The translations under genes were made by a program, and so were the position numbers. The notes under the pieces were generated by a model. It searched no databases, was not told the origin of the DNA, and saw only the letters and a program-made list of their open reading frames with translations. DNA of 64,000 nucleotides from Paraspadella gotoi (lineage: Eukaryota; Chaetognatha): positions 1,848,668-1,912,667 of the forward strand of contig CM119263.1 of NCBI GenBank assembly GCA_051294375.1. Reading direction: 5' to 3'. This document shows, piece by piece, positions 24,505-37,299 of this stretch. Positions within the stretch are counted from its first letter, which is position 1. Each line of letters starts with the position of its first letter.

Positions 24505-24786
24505 GCGGGCAAAACAACCGCCTCGCGATGTAAGGAAGATTCACAAACTCACCAACTCACGTGAGACTGAAAAAAGATCCGACTCGTCATTTCGTCGTGA
24601 AGGGAAAAGGAAGAGGGAGGGGCTGAGGGGGGGGGGAACCAGCAAGGAGAATGACCTTAGAGTAGTAACTAGTAAGGCCTACTATAAATAAATTAATAAA
24701 ATGGAAGAAATTTTTTAAGATTTGATAAAAATTCGTTGGTATTTTGGTGAATCATTTAAAGTTGTAATAATGGTGGAATTTAAATA

Positions 24787-24875
24787 TTGAATTGAATTGA
24801 ATTGAATTGAATTGAATTGAATTGAATTGAATTGAATTGAATTGAATTGAATTGATTTGAATTGAATTAAAGTAA
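24787..24875. repeat. (AATTG)n pentanucleotide repeat
   Basis: About sixteen exact ATTGA/AATTG units followed by degenerate ones. The counterpart in copy 2 (31,812-31,890) is irregular. A similar motif at longer period occurs at 47,124-47,196. Confidence 0.92.
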
Positions 24876-25221
24876 ATTTGATATGCGTTAAGTTGATTTG
24901 ATTTGTTTAGATTTGTCAGATTTAAAAGAATCTTTTTCGAAAATGTAGTAGTTACGTTGGCGTGCAAGAGCTTGTGCAATGATTGTCAGTGGCTGGAACA
25001 TGCGCCCCGCATAGTGTGTGTAGTGCAGACACGTTTGAGTTGAAGAGAATGTGCGCTCGCGCAAATTTATTCGAGTTAAATCGACTAAAAACGAAAATTT
25101 GAATTATAATGAGCCTGGAATGCATGAGAAGCTTTTAACACGTTTGGGCTTAAGGAATCTAGGATGAAGAAAAAATTGGGTAAACGGGTAATCACGGATA
25201 AGTGAATGGAAAAAAAGGTGG

Positions 25222-25225
<4 letters not shown>

Positions 25226-25283
<58 letters not shown>

Positions 25284-25303
25284 AGAGAGAGAGAGAGAGA
25301 ATA
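25226..25303. repeat. (GA)n microsatellite
   Basis: GA array with one GTTA interruption near its end. Counterpart at 32,252-32,372. Confidence 0.92.
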
Positions 25304-25915
25304 ATTAATCAATTAGCCTAGAATTAAATAAATAAAGATGAAAGCGACCCATTGGTTAAGGGAATTTAAAAAAAAATCAGGAGCGTTAATTGTCAATCAA
25401 CTCATATTGATTCTCACTCAATCCTTGAAGTATATTTCTCCTATTGAGGTTAAACTGAGAACTCGTGATGCTTTTCGGAAACGCCCTTCACATTTTTTTC
25501 GGTCATCATCTTTGTCGGCGCCTTTGTCGGTATCTTGGTCGGCATTTTTTTTTTGAAATCTTTATCGATTGTAGAAACAACGGCAATGAAGTTTTATTAT
25601 GAAATTGGTAAAACTAATACTAAAGTATGATTTATTAATTATGAATCAATATCTCCTTTTTAACGTCATATGGACGCCAAAGCAACGCCGTAACTACGTC
25701 ACAACTTATTATAACGTGACAAAGGTTCCTCATATCGACAACTAAGCGCCGCCATCACGACGCCTTAGCAACGCCTTTGCGTTCGCATCGTGTCCGTCTT
25801 AGCAACGGCGCGGCCCAACCCTAGCGACGCGCCTCGTAATTCGCTTCGAACGAGGAATGCGAGAGAGCGTCGTTAAAAGACCGGAAATGACGACCGGAAA
25901 TTCGGAGACGCGAGG

Positions 25916-26140
25916 AAAAAGAAGGAAAGGAAAAGGGAGGAAAGGAAAAAGGGAGGAAAGGAGAGGAGTGGAATGGAGAAAGGAAAGGGAAGGGAGGAAA
26001 GGATAAGGAAAAGAAGGAAAGGAAAGAAAGAGAGGAAAGGGAAAAAAAAGAAATGGAGGAAAGGAAAAGGAAAATGAAATGGAGGAAAAGAAAGAAAGGG
26101 AGGAAAGAAAAAAATGGAGGAAAGGAAAAGAAGGGTGGAA
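25916..26140. repeat. Polypurine GGAAAGG tract
   Basis: About 220 bp of nearly pure purine made of variable GGAAAGGAAAAGGGA units. Lys/Glu/Phe-rich open frames in this stretch are low complexity. Counterpart at 32,985-33,200. Confidence 0.85.
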
Positions 26141-26384
26141 GATCGATCATTATGAGAAAATACAAAGAAAGAGGGGAAATAAAATAAGAAAGAAAATAAG
26201 AAAAGAGGAAAGAAGTTGAAATAAGGAAGGGGACGAAAAAAAGAAATGAAATGGAATGAAAAATTTTGAATGAAAAGAATTAAATAAATGAAAAACACGA
26301 AAAAGATAAAAATAATCCATCGACAGAAATTCGAAAAAAAAACAAGTTTGAGCAAACAATGTCGGATCTGCCCAGGATCATTAG

Positions 26385-26770
26385 CGGTAATTAATAAATA
26401 AATTAATTAATTAATTCAAGTTAATTAATTTATTAGACAATTAATTAATTCAAGTTAATTAATTGATGAGACAATTAATTAATTAATTAATTTGATCCAA
26501 AATATCTTTTCGTCACTTACCCCGATAAAAGCAACGATGACAATGATGGCGACAATGACAATAATGCCAATAACGATTGACTTAATTGATTGATTGATTG
26601 ATTAAATAATTACTTAATTAATAAATGAATTGATTGATTACATAATTAATTAATAAATAAATAAATTGATTGATTGAATAATTAATTGATTAATTATTGA
26701 CTGATTAATTAATTAGTGATTATTTAATTGACTAATTTATTAATTAACTGATTAATTATTTGATAAAGTA
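26385..26770. repeat. (AATT)n and (ATTG)n repeats
   Basis: Extended run of AATT and GATT tetranucleotides, interrupted at 26,490-26,580 by a more complex GAC/AAT segment. Counterpart at 33,470-33,845. Confidence 0.85.
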
Positions 26771-27354
26771 AAAGAAGAATAATCAATTAGTGAAACAGGT
26801 TTTTTGTTTTTTGCATCTAAAGTCATTTCCACTCACACGATTCCATCAAAACTTCATATCCAGCTCAATCACACGCTTCCCTACCCACACAAAATTTCAT
26901 TCCATTGCATCCATCCAATCACGAGTAATTAGAGTTTTTTGCTAAGGTGGTACGGACGGGCGGACGGTCGGAAGTCTTTTTTTTTTTTGCATAATTTATC
27001 ATAATTTGATGTTCTGACAAGATAAAAGTGAATGCCCGACAAGATTGAGGGAGCGAACCGACGGACCGACAAAGTGAATTATAGAGTCGGCATCTGCTGA
27101 TAAGCAGATCCGACTAAAATGCGACATGAGGAGTAAACAAAATTTCAAATGAAATGAGACGATTTCGCCAATTTTATTTTCTTAACCTAAAGTTAATATT
27201 GGGGGGAGTGGACTTTTCATACAATTGAAACATTCTTTGAAATATTATACCACTTCATTGATAGGGAAGCCAGGTACTCTGGGAGTGAATAGACGAGACT
27301 GTGAGAGAGTTTTGATTGAAAGCTTGCAGGGACCTGTTATGTCATTATCTTGTA

Positions 27355-27450
27355 AGAGTGATGGAGGCCTTAAACACCAAAGTCAGGAGCAAGATAGCTT
27401 TTTTAATTAATGAATGGATAATTTTTATATTGGTTGTACCAAATTCGTAG
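27355..27450 (+). repeat. Interspersed repeat, GTGATGGAGGCCTTAAA family
   Basis: Shares GTGATGGAGGCCTTAAA, a CAAAGTCAGG(G/A)GCAAGATAGCT word and AATGAATGGATAATTTTTAT with 28,803-28,930, about 1.4 kb downstream. Diverged members lie at 34,450 and 35,935 (unit B copy 2) and a short piece at 44,279-44,302. The class of element is unknown. Confidence 0.65.
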
Positions 27451-27835
27451 TACTAAACTATGAGAGTGTCTACAGCGTCCTGCCTCTTTTCTGTGGGATG
27501 GTTTTCTCAACCTGTCGTAACTCTTCCAAGGTCAGGAGTCGAGATAACTGGTTTAATGATTTAATAATTTTACTTATTACTAAGGAAAAAGAAAATATTA
27601 TCAGCGAAATAGATAAAAGGAACTTGAAACCGAATTCAACGCTCATCTAATTTGTTCAGTGAAGTCGCGAAGTCGAGCATAGTCTCTAAAGTGACAAGAC
27701 AAAACAACATCAATTAACTGATAACGAAAATCAACTACGCTTACGTTTAAACCGGCGTGAGACAAAACCTTGAACAAGAAATACTTTTAAATCTCACAGA
27801 CTTTTTCTCTCAACTGTCAACTGTCCGACTGTTCC

Positions 27836-27946
27836 CGAGTTCCCCCTTTCCCTCTCCCCCTTTCCCTCTCCCCCTTTCTCTCTCCCCCTTTCCCTCTCCC
27901 CCTTTCCCTCTCCCCCTTTCCCTCTCCCCTCTCCCCTCGCCCGTTC
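27836..27946. repeat. Polypyrimidine (CCCTTTCCCTCTCC)n tract
   Basis: Tandem pyrimidine units of about 14 bp. Upstream of the CpG-rich segment that starts near 27,950. Counterpart at 34,936-35,030. Confidence 0.85.
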
Positions 27947-27999
27947 AACCCCCACCGATCCGGACGCCCGTAAAGAGCGCTATCTCCCGGGGATCTATG

Positions 28000-28060
28000 A
28001 CCCCACCCCGTCATCTCTCCACCGAGGGTCGCGAGTTCGAATCCCGACATCGGCGCCTCT
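28000..28060 (+). mobile_element. Possible tRNA-derived SINE fragment (B box)
   Basis: GGTCGCGAGTTCGAATCCC at 28,027-28,045 contains a perfect polymerase III B box (GTTCGAATCC). No convincing A box was found at the usual distance upstream, and the T-stem has mismatches, so this is a fragment or chance match rather than a tRNA gene. Confidence 0.3.
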
Positions 28061-28235
28061 TTATTCATCGTTTCCCGCGGAGACTAAACGCGGTTCCACG
28101 TCGTCGTCGACGTCATCGTCATCGATTTGACGACCATCATCCTCTCTCCTTGTGGGAGGATGAGAGTCCACGTCAGAAGAGAGTGGAGAGAGCTTGTGGC
28201 ACGAGGGTGACACGAGGGTGGCACGAGGGTGGCAA

Positions 28236-28531
28236 ATGGGAAAGCAGAAGGGAAAGCAGACGGGAATCAGAAAATAAAGCGGAAGGGAAAGCAGAAGTGA
28301 AAGCCGAAGGGAAAGCAGAAGGGAAAGCAGAAGAGAAATCAGAAAAGAAAGCAGAAGGGAAAGCAGAAGTGAAAGCAAAATGGAAACCAGAAGGGAAAGC
28401 AGAAGGGACTGCAGAAGGGACTGAAGAAGGGACAGAGAAGAAAGGAAAGCAGAAGGGAAAGCAGAAGGGAAAGCAGAAGCAAAAGACGAGAAGGGAAAGC
28501 AGAAGGGAAAGCAGAAGGGAAAGCAGAAGGC
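28236..28531. repeat. 12-bp minisatellite (GGGAAAGCAGAA)n
   Basis: About 24 units of gggaaagcagaa and variants, preceded by three 11-bp cacgagggtgg units. As 12 is divisible by three, the array is open in frame and creates a 296-residue plus-strand frame at 27,757-28,647 with EGKA repeats. That frame also crosses a pyrimidine tract and a CAT/CGT microsatellite and is broken in copy 2 (35,327-35,637), so I regard it as non-coding. Confidence 0.85.
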
Positions 28532-28569
28532 GGGGGCGAAAGACCGAAAGTCGTTTAACCCCGTTTCGT

Positions 28570-28670
28570 TTTTTTTTGACGACGATGACGACGACGATAA
28601 CGACGACGACGCAGTTTTCCTCTCGCTCGAGTCTATGGGATGAATAAATGCTGAAAATACCCATTGTCAT

Positions 28671-28701
<31 letters not shown>

Positions 28702-28710
28702 ATCATCATC
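28570..28710. repeat. Convergent (GAC)n and (CGT)n tracts
   Basis: A GACGAC tract (28,576-28,613) is followed after about 45 bp by a complementary CATCGTCGT tract (28,660-28,712), so the pair could fold as a hairpin. Counterpart at 35,690-35,830. Confidence 0.75.
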
Positions 28711-29606
28711 GTCTCTTTTACAATATCTCGTCGCGGGAAAATTGAAAACTATTTTCAGATTCAGATTTTTATCTGTCAAACGCAGAATCTGTGCTTTCTT
28801 ACATAAGAGTAAGAGTGATGGAGGCCTTAAACCACCAAAGTCTGTCCAAAGTCAGGGGCAAGATAGCTTGTATATTAAATGAATGGATAATTTTTATATT
28901 GGTAGTACCAATTTCATAAATAAAGTTTAGGATATTACTAAAAAATAAGTAAGAGCTGCTGTTAAATGATAATTTCAATCTTGGCAATTTGTTTAAAGAT
29001 CTAAATTATTCTTTATATTTTCTTTTGAATGACTCTTTATGTTTATCTTCTACATCTTCACATGTTATTTCGCTTTCTTTCCTTTTCACCATTTCCCTTT
29101 TTCCAATTTCTGTCTGTCTGTCTGTATGAATATCTGTCTTTATGTCTGTCTGTCTGTCTGTCTGTTCTCTCCGTTACGTGTTATCAAAAAGAATTCGAAA
29201 AAAACAACATAAAATAAGCAAAGCGAAGATAAAAGTGTTTTTGTTATTCTTTCCTTCATTACGTCCAATTAGGTAGTAAATATATATTATATATTATTCA
29301 AATTTTTAAGTTTATTTCCTAGTCTTTCTGATGTTTGTTCCTCGCTTTCTAGTTCATACTCTTTGTCTCGACTTCCTTTGAAAAAAAATAATAGGAATCC
29401 AAGCGAAGTGAAAGAGGAGAAAAGAAAGAAGATAAAAAACAAAAGGAAAAAAAAAGGAAAAAAAAAGAAAAGAGAAAAGAAGAAAATAAAAGGAGAGAAG
29501 ATGAAAGGAGAAGAAAAGGAGAAAAAAGAATCAGAGAAAGAAAACTCGGTTTTATTACGTGACCACACGGGAGGGAGATGGAGAGAGAGAGAGAGAGAGA
29601 GAGAGA

Positions 29607-29818
29607 NNNNNNNNNNNNNNNNNNNNNNNNNNNNNNNNNNNNNNNNNNNNNNNNNNNNNNNNNNNNNNNNNNNNNNNNNNNNNNNNNNNNNNNNNNNNNN
29701 NNNNNNNNNNNNNNNNNNNNNNNNNNNNNNNNNNNNNNNNNNNNNNNNNNNNNNNNNNNNNNNNNNNNNNNNNNNNNNNNNNNNNNNNNNNNNNNNNNNN
29801 NNNNNNNNNNNNNNNNNN
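29607..29818. other. Assembly gap, 212 N
   Basis: Gap in unit B copy 1, flanked by GA on the left and CT on the right. Copy 2 (about 36,750-36,905) supplies about 160 bases of complex and CT-rich sequence for it. Confidence 0.95.
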
Positions 29819-30343
29819 CTCTCTCTCTCTATCTCTTTCTCTCTCTCTCTATCTATCTCTCTGGCGTCACCATTTCTTTCCTTACTCTTTATTTTGTAAT
29901 TAGTTGCAAAAATCGAAAGCAGAAAAGATTTACTGATTTAATGTTCTCTTGGCGATGGACCGCAAGGAAAGGCAATCGATGACTAAAGATGACGATAGAT
30001 GGCTCTGAAATCCTGACCACTTTCCACCAACTTTGATTCGAACGATAAGTCGACAACATCCTTCTTTCCTCTTTCATAGTGATTTTTTGAATTAGTTGAC
30101 ACAATATTGAAATTATCCATTGATTTCGAACACTGTAAGTTACTTTAAGGCCTCTATAGTAAGAGAGACAAAATAGTAACATTGCAGGACCTCCCTTTCC
30201 TCTTCTTTAAATTTTCTTCCGTTTCATCCTTCTCCATTTCCTTTCCTCCCTCTCCCTTTCCTCCCTCTCCACGTTTTCCCAATTTTTTTCTCCCTTCTCT
30301 CCCTTTCCTCCTTTTCCTCCTTTTTTCTTTCCCCCCTTCCCCC

Positions 30344-30368
30344 NNNNNNNNNNNNNNNNNNNNNNNNN
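30344..30368. other. Assembly gap, exactly 25 N
   Basis: Separates the two copies of unit B. The uniform size of 25, shared with 40,539-40,563 and 58,389-58,413, marks it as a placeholder and not a measured gap. Confidence 0.97.
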
Positions 30369-31344
30369 AAAGAGAGAGAATTAAACCAAGACTTTTCAAC
30401 AATCTCTATCATCTACGGCTTCATAAATAGAAGTATGTAAAACAGATTTATAAAGCTATCATTTTATCTCAATTTCTTTCATCCCGACTCTTTCATAACA
30501 ATTAAAAGAAGAATTTAATTAACAAGAATTTCACATTACCTTAAGCTTTAAATACAATTTCTATTCGTTTAGCGATCGTCATTGGGCCCCGCTCCAATCG
30601 CCGCCCCGATAATTAGACTCACATTAGCTCATTCTTCGCCCAAGATTCGACCATTTGGGTTTTAAATCAATCCCTTAATCTGACCCGGGTCGGGTCGACT
30701 AGCTTTCTTCTCCGCCATCCTCTCAGTTCACCCTCCATTACCATAAATGTCTACATTCAATTCGGGCCGACATTATTTCCGCTATTAGTAACAAGTAGTT
30801 GACGAGAATTTTTCATTCTCCGGGCCTTCATCTCTCGTCGTCATCTCCACCGCGACCCTCATTGTCAACCTCATTTTTATTTTGTTTATAAGTAATGCTA
30901 TTCAATTTGTTAAATCGTTATTTTGACGCTTATAGCATTCTGATTGTTCACAAGTTTTAAAACGCGTTGGTTCGCCATGTGGTACTTGATCAGTCTTTGA
31001 GATTGGTTCTTTCGCCTAAATATATAAAGACGAACGTGATTACTAACTATGGAGGATAAGTCACAATGATTCGTAACGTTAAAAAAATATACCTTTTTCA
31101 TCGATTTATTATTAACGTTTAAGTTACTATTTTTAATTAATTTTCCTTTTCTCCTATGTTTCTAAAAAGTCTCCTTCTGCCTTGCGCTGTTAGTCTCACG
31201 CTCCTCATATGTACGTCCATCTCACTCCTTAATCCACAATTTATGAATTTAACCAAGCCTTCACCGAATTTATTTAATAAATAACAAGTCATCCAATCCA
31301 CATCTCTCCCACTCTTCCGTACCACAACCCTCATCTTACTTCCA

Positions 31345-31493
31345 CGCACACTCCGAGAGCCGCACGGAGAGGACGAGCACCCGCAGCACCCGAGACCGAC
31401 GAGCACCGCAGACGCAGAGAGCACGCACGAGACGCACCGAGCACGCAGAGCGAGGCTCCGAGAGAGCGAGAGTACGTGAAGAGAGAGAGGAAG
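31345..31493. repeat. Scrambled GA array
   Basis: Counterpart of the perfect GA array at 24,430-24,503, but here it contains many extra C and G and is about twice as long. This looks like unpolished long-read sequence through a GA repeat. Open frames across it (Arg/Ala/Cys-rich) have no biological support. Confidence 0.7.
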
Positions 31494-34400
31494 AAGAACG
31501 CCGGCGCAAACAAAACCGCCTCGCGATGCATAAGAGAATTCACCCAAACTCACCACAACGTGAGGACTGGAAACAAAGAACCCACCGTCATTCTCGTCGT
31601 GAGGGAAAGGAAGAGGAGTGGAGCGAGGGGGGGGGGAACCAGCATAGAACAAGACCTTTAGGATAGTAACTAGTAACTGGCTACTATAAAAACTTAATAA
31701 AATGGGAAGAGAATTTTTTAGAGATTTGATAAAAATTTCGTTGGTATTCATCTTGTGAACTCATCTCTAGTCTGCCTCAACTACTGTGGAACTGTAAATA
31801 TTGACATTCCGAATTGATTGATTGAATTGAATTGAATATAAGAAATTGAATTGAAATTGATTGAATTGATTTGACATTGAATTACAAGTAAATTTGATAT
31901 GGTTAAAGTTGATTTGATTTGTTTAGATTTGTCAGATTTAAAAGAATCTTTTTTTCGAAATGTAGTAGTTCACGCATTGGGCGTGCAAGAGCTTGGTGCA
32001 ATGATTGTCAGTGGGCTGGAACATCGCCCGCATAGTGTGTGTAGTGCAGACACGTTTGAGTTGAAAGATGTTGCGCTCGCGCAATTTTAAATTCGAGTTA
32101 AATCGACTAAAAACGAAAAATTTAATTTATAATGAGCCTGGATGCATGAGAACTTTTTAACACGTATTGGGCTTAAGGAATCTAGGATGAAAAGAAAAAA
32201 TTGGGTTAAAACGGCGTAATCACCGGATATTGAATGGAAAAAAAGGTGGCCACGAGAAGAGAGAGAAGAGAGAGAGAGAGAGAGAAAAGAGAGAGAGAGA
32301 AGAGAGAGAGAGGAGCCAGAGAGAGAGAAGAGGAGAGGAAGACGAGAGAGTTACGAAGCAGAGAGAGAGAGAATAATTAATCAATATAGCCTAGAATTCA
32401 ATAAATAAAGATGAAAGCGACCATTGGTTGGGGTTTAAAAAAAATCAGGAGCGTTAATGTCAATCAACTCAGTATTGATTCTCAACTCATCCTTGAAGTA
32501 TATTTTCTCCTATTGGGTTTTAAACTGAGAACTCGTGGATGGCTTTCGGGGAAACGCCCTTCACATTTTTTTCGGTCATCGATCTCTTGTCGGCGGCCTT
32601 TGTCGGTATCTTGGTCGGCATTTTTTTTGAAATCTTTATCGATTGTAGAAACAACGGCATGAAGTTTATTATGAAACTTGGTAAAACTAATATCTAAAAG
32701 TAATAAATTTATTATATCGAAATCAATATCTATTATTTACAACGTCATATGGCGACGACCCAAAGCAAACGCCGTACTAGTCACAACCTTATTTCACGTG
32801 ACAAAGGTTCTCATATCGACAACTAAGCGCCGCCATCACGACGCCTTAGCAACGCCTTTGCGTTTCGCATCGTGTCCGTCTTAGCAACGGCGCGGCCAAC
32901 CCTAGCGACGCGCCTCAGTATACTTGCTTCGGAACGAGCGCAGGAGAGAGCGTCGTCAAGCGGTGACGACCGGAACTTCCGGAGACGGAGGAAAAAGAAC
33001 CGCGAAAGGAAGGGGAAAGGAAAAGGAGGAAAGGAGAGGAGTGGAATGGAGAAAGGAAAGGAAGGGAGGAAAGGATAAAGGACAACAGAAGCCGAGGAAA
33101 GACAGAGAGCGAGGGAAAAACCGAATAGGAGAGGAAAAGGAAATGAAATGGAGGAAAAGAAAGAAAGGGAGGAAAGAAAAAAATGGAGGAAGGAAAGAGG
33201 TGCGAAGATCGATCATTAGTGAGAAAATATCAGAAGAAAGGGGGAAATACAAATACGGAAAGAAAAATAAGAACCGAGGAAAGAATGTTGAAATAAGGAA
33301 TGGGACGAAAAAAGCAATGAAATGGAATGAAAAATTTTGAATGAAAAGATTAATGAGTAATGAAAAACACGAAAAGATAAAAATAATCCATCGACAGAAA
33401 ATTCGAAAAAAAAAACAAGTTTGAGGCAACAATGTCGGATCTGCCTAGGATCATTCAGCGGTAATGTAATAAATAAATTAATTAATTAAATTGCAAGTTA
33501 ATTAATTTATAGACAATTAATTAATTCAAGTTATTATTGATGAGAAATTAATTAATTAATTAATTTGATCAAAATATCTTTTCGTCACTGTACCCGAAAA
33601 AGCAACGATGAAACACATGATGGGCGACAAATGACAATATGCCAAATAACGATTGGGACTTAATTGATTGATTGATTGATTAAATAATTACTTATTATAA
33701 ATGAATTGAATTGATTACATAATAATTCAATATAGATAATTGAATGATTCGAATAATTAATTGATTAATTATTGACTGATTAATTAATTAGTGATTATTT
33801 AATTGAACTAATTTATTAATTTAACTGATTAATTATTTGAATAAAGTAAAAGAAGAAATTAATCAATTTGTGAAGACAGGTTTTTTGTTTTTTTGCATCT
33901 AAAGCATTTCCCTTGCACGAAGATTTCCAATCAAACTTCATATCCAGCTCAATCACACGCTTCTATCCACCACAAAATTTCATTCCATTGCTTCATTCCA
34001 ATCACGAGTAATTAGAGTTTTTTGTAAAAGGTGGGTAGGACGGGCGGCGGTCGTAAGTCTTTTTTTTTTGCATAAGTTTATGCAATAATTGATGTTCTGA
34101 CAAGATAAAAGTGAATTTTGCGCGACAAGATTGAGGGAAGCGAACGAGCGGACCGACAAAAGTGAATTATAGATCGGCAATCTGCCTGAATAAGCAATCG
34201 ACTAAAATGTCGACATGAGGAGTAAAAAATTTCAAATGAAATGAACGATTTTCGCCAATTTTATTTTCTTAACCTAAATTAAGTAGTGGGGGAGTGGACT
34301 TTTTCATGACAATTTGAACATTCTTTGAAATATTTATACACTTTCATTGATAGCGTGAAGCCAGGTATCTGGAGTGAATAGACCGAGACTGTGATTAGAG

Positions 34401-35326
34401 GTTTTTGATTGAAAGCTTGGCAGGGACGTGTTATGTCATTATCTGTTAAGAGTGATGAGGCCTTAAACACAAAGTCGGAGGCAAGATAGCTTTTTAATTA
34501 ATGATGGAATAATTTTTTATATTGGTTTGTACCAAATTCGAGTACTAAAGCTATGAGAGTGTCTACAGCGTCTGCCTCTTTTCTGTGGGATGGTTTTCTG
34601 GCAACCTGTCGTAAACTCTTCCAAGGTCAGGAGTCGAGATAATGGTTTAATGATTTATAATTTTAACTTATTACTAAGGAAAAGAAAATATTATCACGAA
34701 ATAGGATAAAAGAACTTGAAACCGGAATTCAACCGCTCATCTATTGTTCAGTTGGAAGTCGCGAAGTCGAGCATAGTCTCTAAGGTGACAAGAAAACAAC
34801 ATCATTAACGTGATAACGAAAATCAACTACGCTTTAACGTTTAAACCGGCGTGAGACAAAACCTTGGAACAAGAAATACTTTTAAATTCACAAGACTTTT
34901 TCTCTCAACCCTGTCAACTGGGTCCGACCTGTTCGCGATTCCCCTTTCCTCTCCCCTTTTCCTCCCCCTTTTCTCTGTCCCCTTGTCCTCTCCCTTTCCC
35001 CTCTCCCGCCTTTCCTCTCCCCCTCTCCCCGTCGCCGTTCAACCCCACCGATCCGGACGCACGTAAAGAGCGCTATCCCGGGGATCTATGACCCCAGCCC
35101 GTATCTCTCAGAGGGTCGCGAGTTTCGAATCCGACATCGCGCCTCTTTATTCATTGTTCCCGCGGAGACTAGAAGCGCGGTTCCCACGTCGTCGTCGAGA
35201 TCATCGTCATCGATTTGACGACATCATTCCTCTCTCTTGTGGGACGATGAGCAAGTCCACGTCAGAGAGAGTGGAGAAGAGCTTTGTGGCAGAGGGTGAC
35301 AACGAGGGTGCACGAGGGGGCAAATG

Positions 35327-35637
35327 GGAAAGCAGAAGGGAAAGCAGACGGGAATCAGAAAATAAAAGCGGAAGGGAAAGCAGAAGTGAAAAGCGAAGGA
35401 AAGCAGAAAGGGAAAGCAGAGAGAAATCAGAAAAGAAAGCAGAAGGGAAAGTCAAAGTGGAAAGCAATGGAAACCAGAAGGGAAAGCAGAAGACTGCGAA
35501 GGGACTGAAGAAGGGACAGGAGAAGTGAAAGCAGAAGGGAAAGCAGAAGGGAAAGCAGGAAGGGAAAGCAGAAGGGTAGCAGAAGGGAAAGCCAGAAGGG
35601 AAAGCAGAAGGGAAAAGCAGAAGGAAAGCAGAAAGGC
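35327..35637. repeat. 12-bp minisatellite, copy 2
   Basis: Counterpart of 28,236-28,531 with single-base indels that break the repeat frame several times. Confidence 0.85.
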
Positions 35638-37299
35638 GGGGGCAAAAGACCGGAAAGTCGTTTAACCCCCGTTTCGGGTTTTTTGACGAGACGATGACGA
35701 CGACGATAAGACGACGACGCAGTTTTTCCTCCTCGCTCGAGTCTATGGGATGATATAAATGCTGAAAATAACCCATTGTCATCGTCGTCCATCGCGTCAT
35801 CGGTCGTCATCGTCATCATCAATCGTCTTTTTTACAATATGCTCCGTCGCGGGAAAAATTGACAAACTATTTCAGATTCAGATTTTTTATCTGTCAAACG
35901 CAGAATCTGGTGCTTTCTTAATAAGAAGTAAGAGTGAATGGAAGGCCTTAAACCACCAAAAGTCTGTCAAAGTTCAAGGGGCAAGATAGCTTGTATATTA
36001 AATGAATGGATAATTTTATATTGTAGTAGCCAATTTCATACATAAATAAAGTTTGAGGAATTATTACTAAAATAAGTAAGAGCTGGCTGTTAATGATAAT
36101 TTCTCAATCTTGGCAATTTGTTTAAGATCTCTAAATTATTCTTTATTATTTTCTTTTGAATGACTCTTTTATGTTTATTTCTACATCTTCAACATGTTAT
36201 TTCGCTTCTTTCCCTTTTCACCATTTCCCTTTTTCCCAATTTCTGTCTGTGTCTGTCTGTATGAATATCTGTCTTTATGTCTGTCTGTCTGTCTGTCTGT
36301 TCTCTCCGTTACGTGTTATCAAAAGGAACTCGAAAAAAAACAACTCATAAAATAAGCAAAGCGAAAGATCAAAAGTGTTTTTGTTATTCTTTCCTTCATT
36401 AGTCAATTAGGGTAGTAAATATATATTATAATAATTATTCAAATTTTTAAGTTTATTCTAGTCTTTCTGATGTTTGTTCCTGCGCTTTCTAGTTCCATAC
36501 TGCTTGTCCTGAGACTTCCCTTTGAAAAAAAATATAGGAATCCAAGCGAAAGTGAAAGAGGAGAAAAGAAAGAAGATATAAAACAAAGGAAAAAAAAAGG
36601 AAAAAAAAAGAAAAAAAAGAGAAAAAGAAGAAAATAAAAGGAGAGAAGATGAAAGGAGAAGAAAAAGGAGAAAAAGAATCAGAGAAAGAAAACTCGGTTT
36701 TTATTACGTGACCAAGGGGAGGGAGATGGAGAGAGAGAGAGAGAGAGAAAGAGAGGTCATTCACGCTGGGATTGAGTTTAAGGAGGCTAAGTGTTGAACA
36801 TGTAGTTGAAGAAAACGTCTCTCTCTTCTCTCTCCTCTCTCTCTCTGCTGCTCTCTGCTTCTCTCTCTCTCTCTTCTCTCTTCTCCTTCCGTCCTCTCGT
36901 CTCTTCTCGTCTCATCTCTTTCTCTCTCTCTCTATCTATCTCTCTGGGCGGTTCACCATTTCTTTCCTTACTCTTTATTTTGTAATTAGTTGCAAAAATC
37001 GAAAGCAAAAAGATTTACTGATTTTAATGTTCTCTTGGCGATGGGACCGGCAAAGGAAAAGGCAGATCGCTGACTAAAGATGACGAAAATAGGATCTCGA
37101 GCTCTGAAATCCTGACCACTTTCCACCAACTTTGATTCGAACGATAAGTCGACACATCCTTCTTTCCTCTTTCATAGTGATTTTTTTGAATTAGTTTGAC
37201 ACAATATTGAAATTATCCATTTTTGAAAAAATTTTCCCCCGGAAAAACACCTGTAAGTTACTTTAAGGCCTCTATAGTAAGAGAGACAAAAATAGTTAC

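Larger units (their letters stand above)
23530..30343. repeat. Duplicated unit B, copy 1 (cleaner copy)
   Basis: Matches 30,369-37,462 in direct orientation with all landmarks in the same order. It contains a 212-N gap (29,607-29,818) that is filled in copy 2 and ends directly at a 25-N gap. Simple repeats are uniform here and scrambled in copy 2. I find no convincing exon in the unit. Confidence 0.9.

Noticed and set aside
28000-28060. Intact tRNA gene
   Set aside because: Only the B box fits; no acceptor stem, A box or anticodon arm can be folded.
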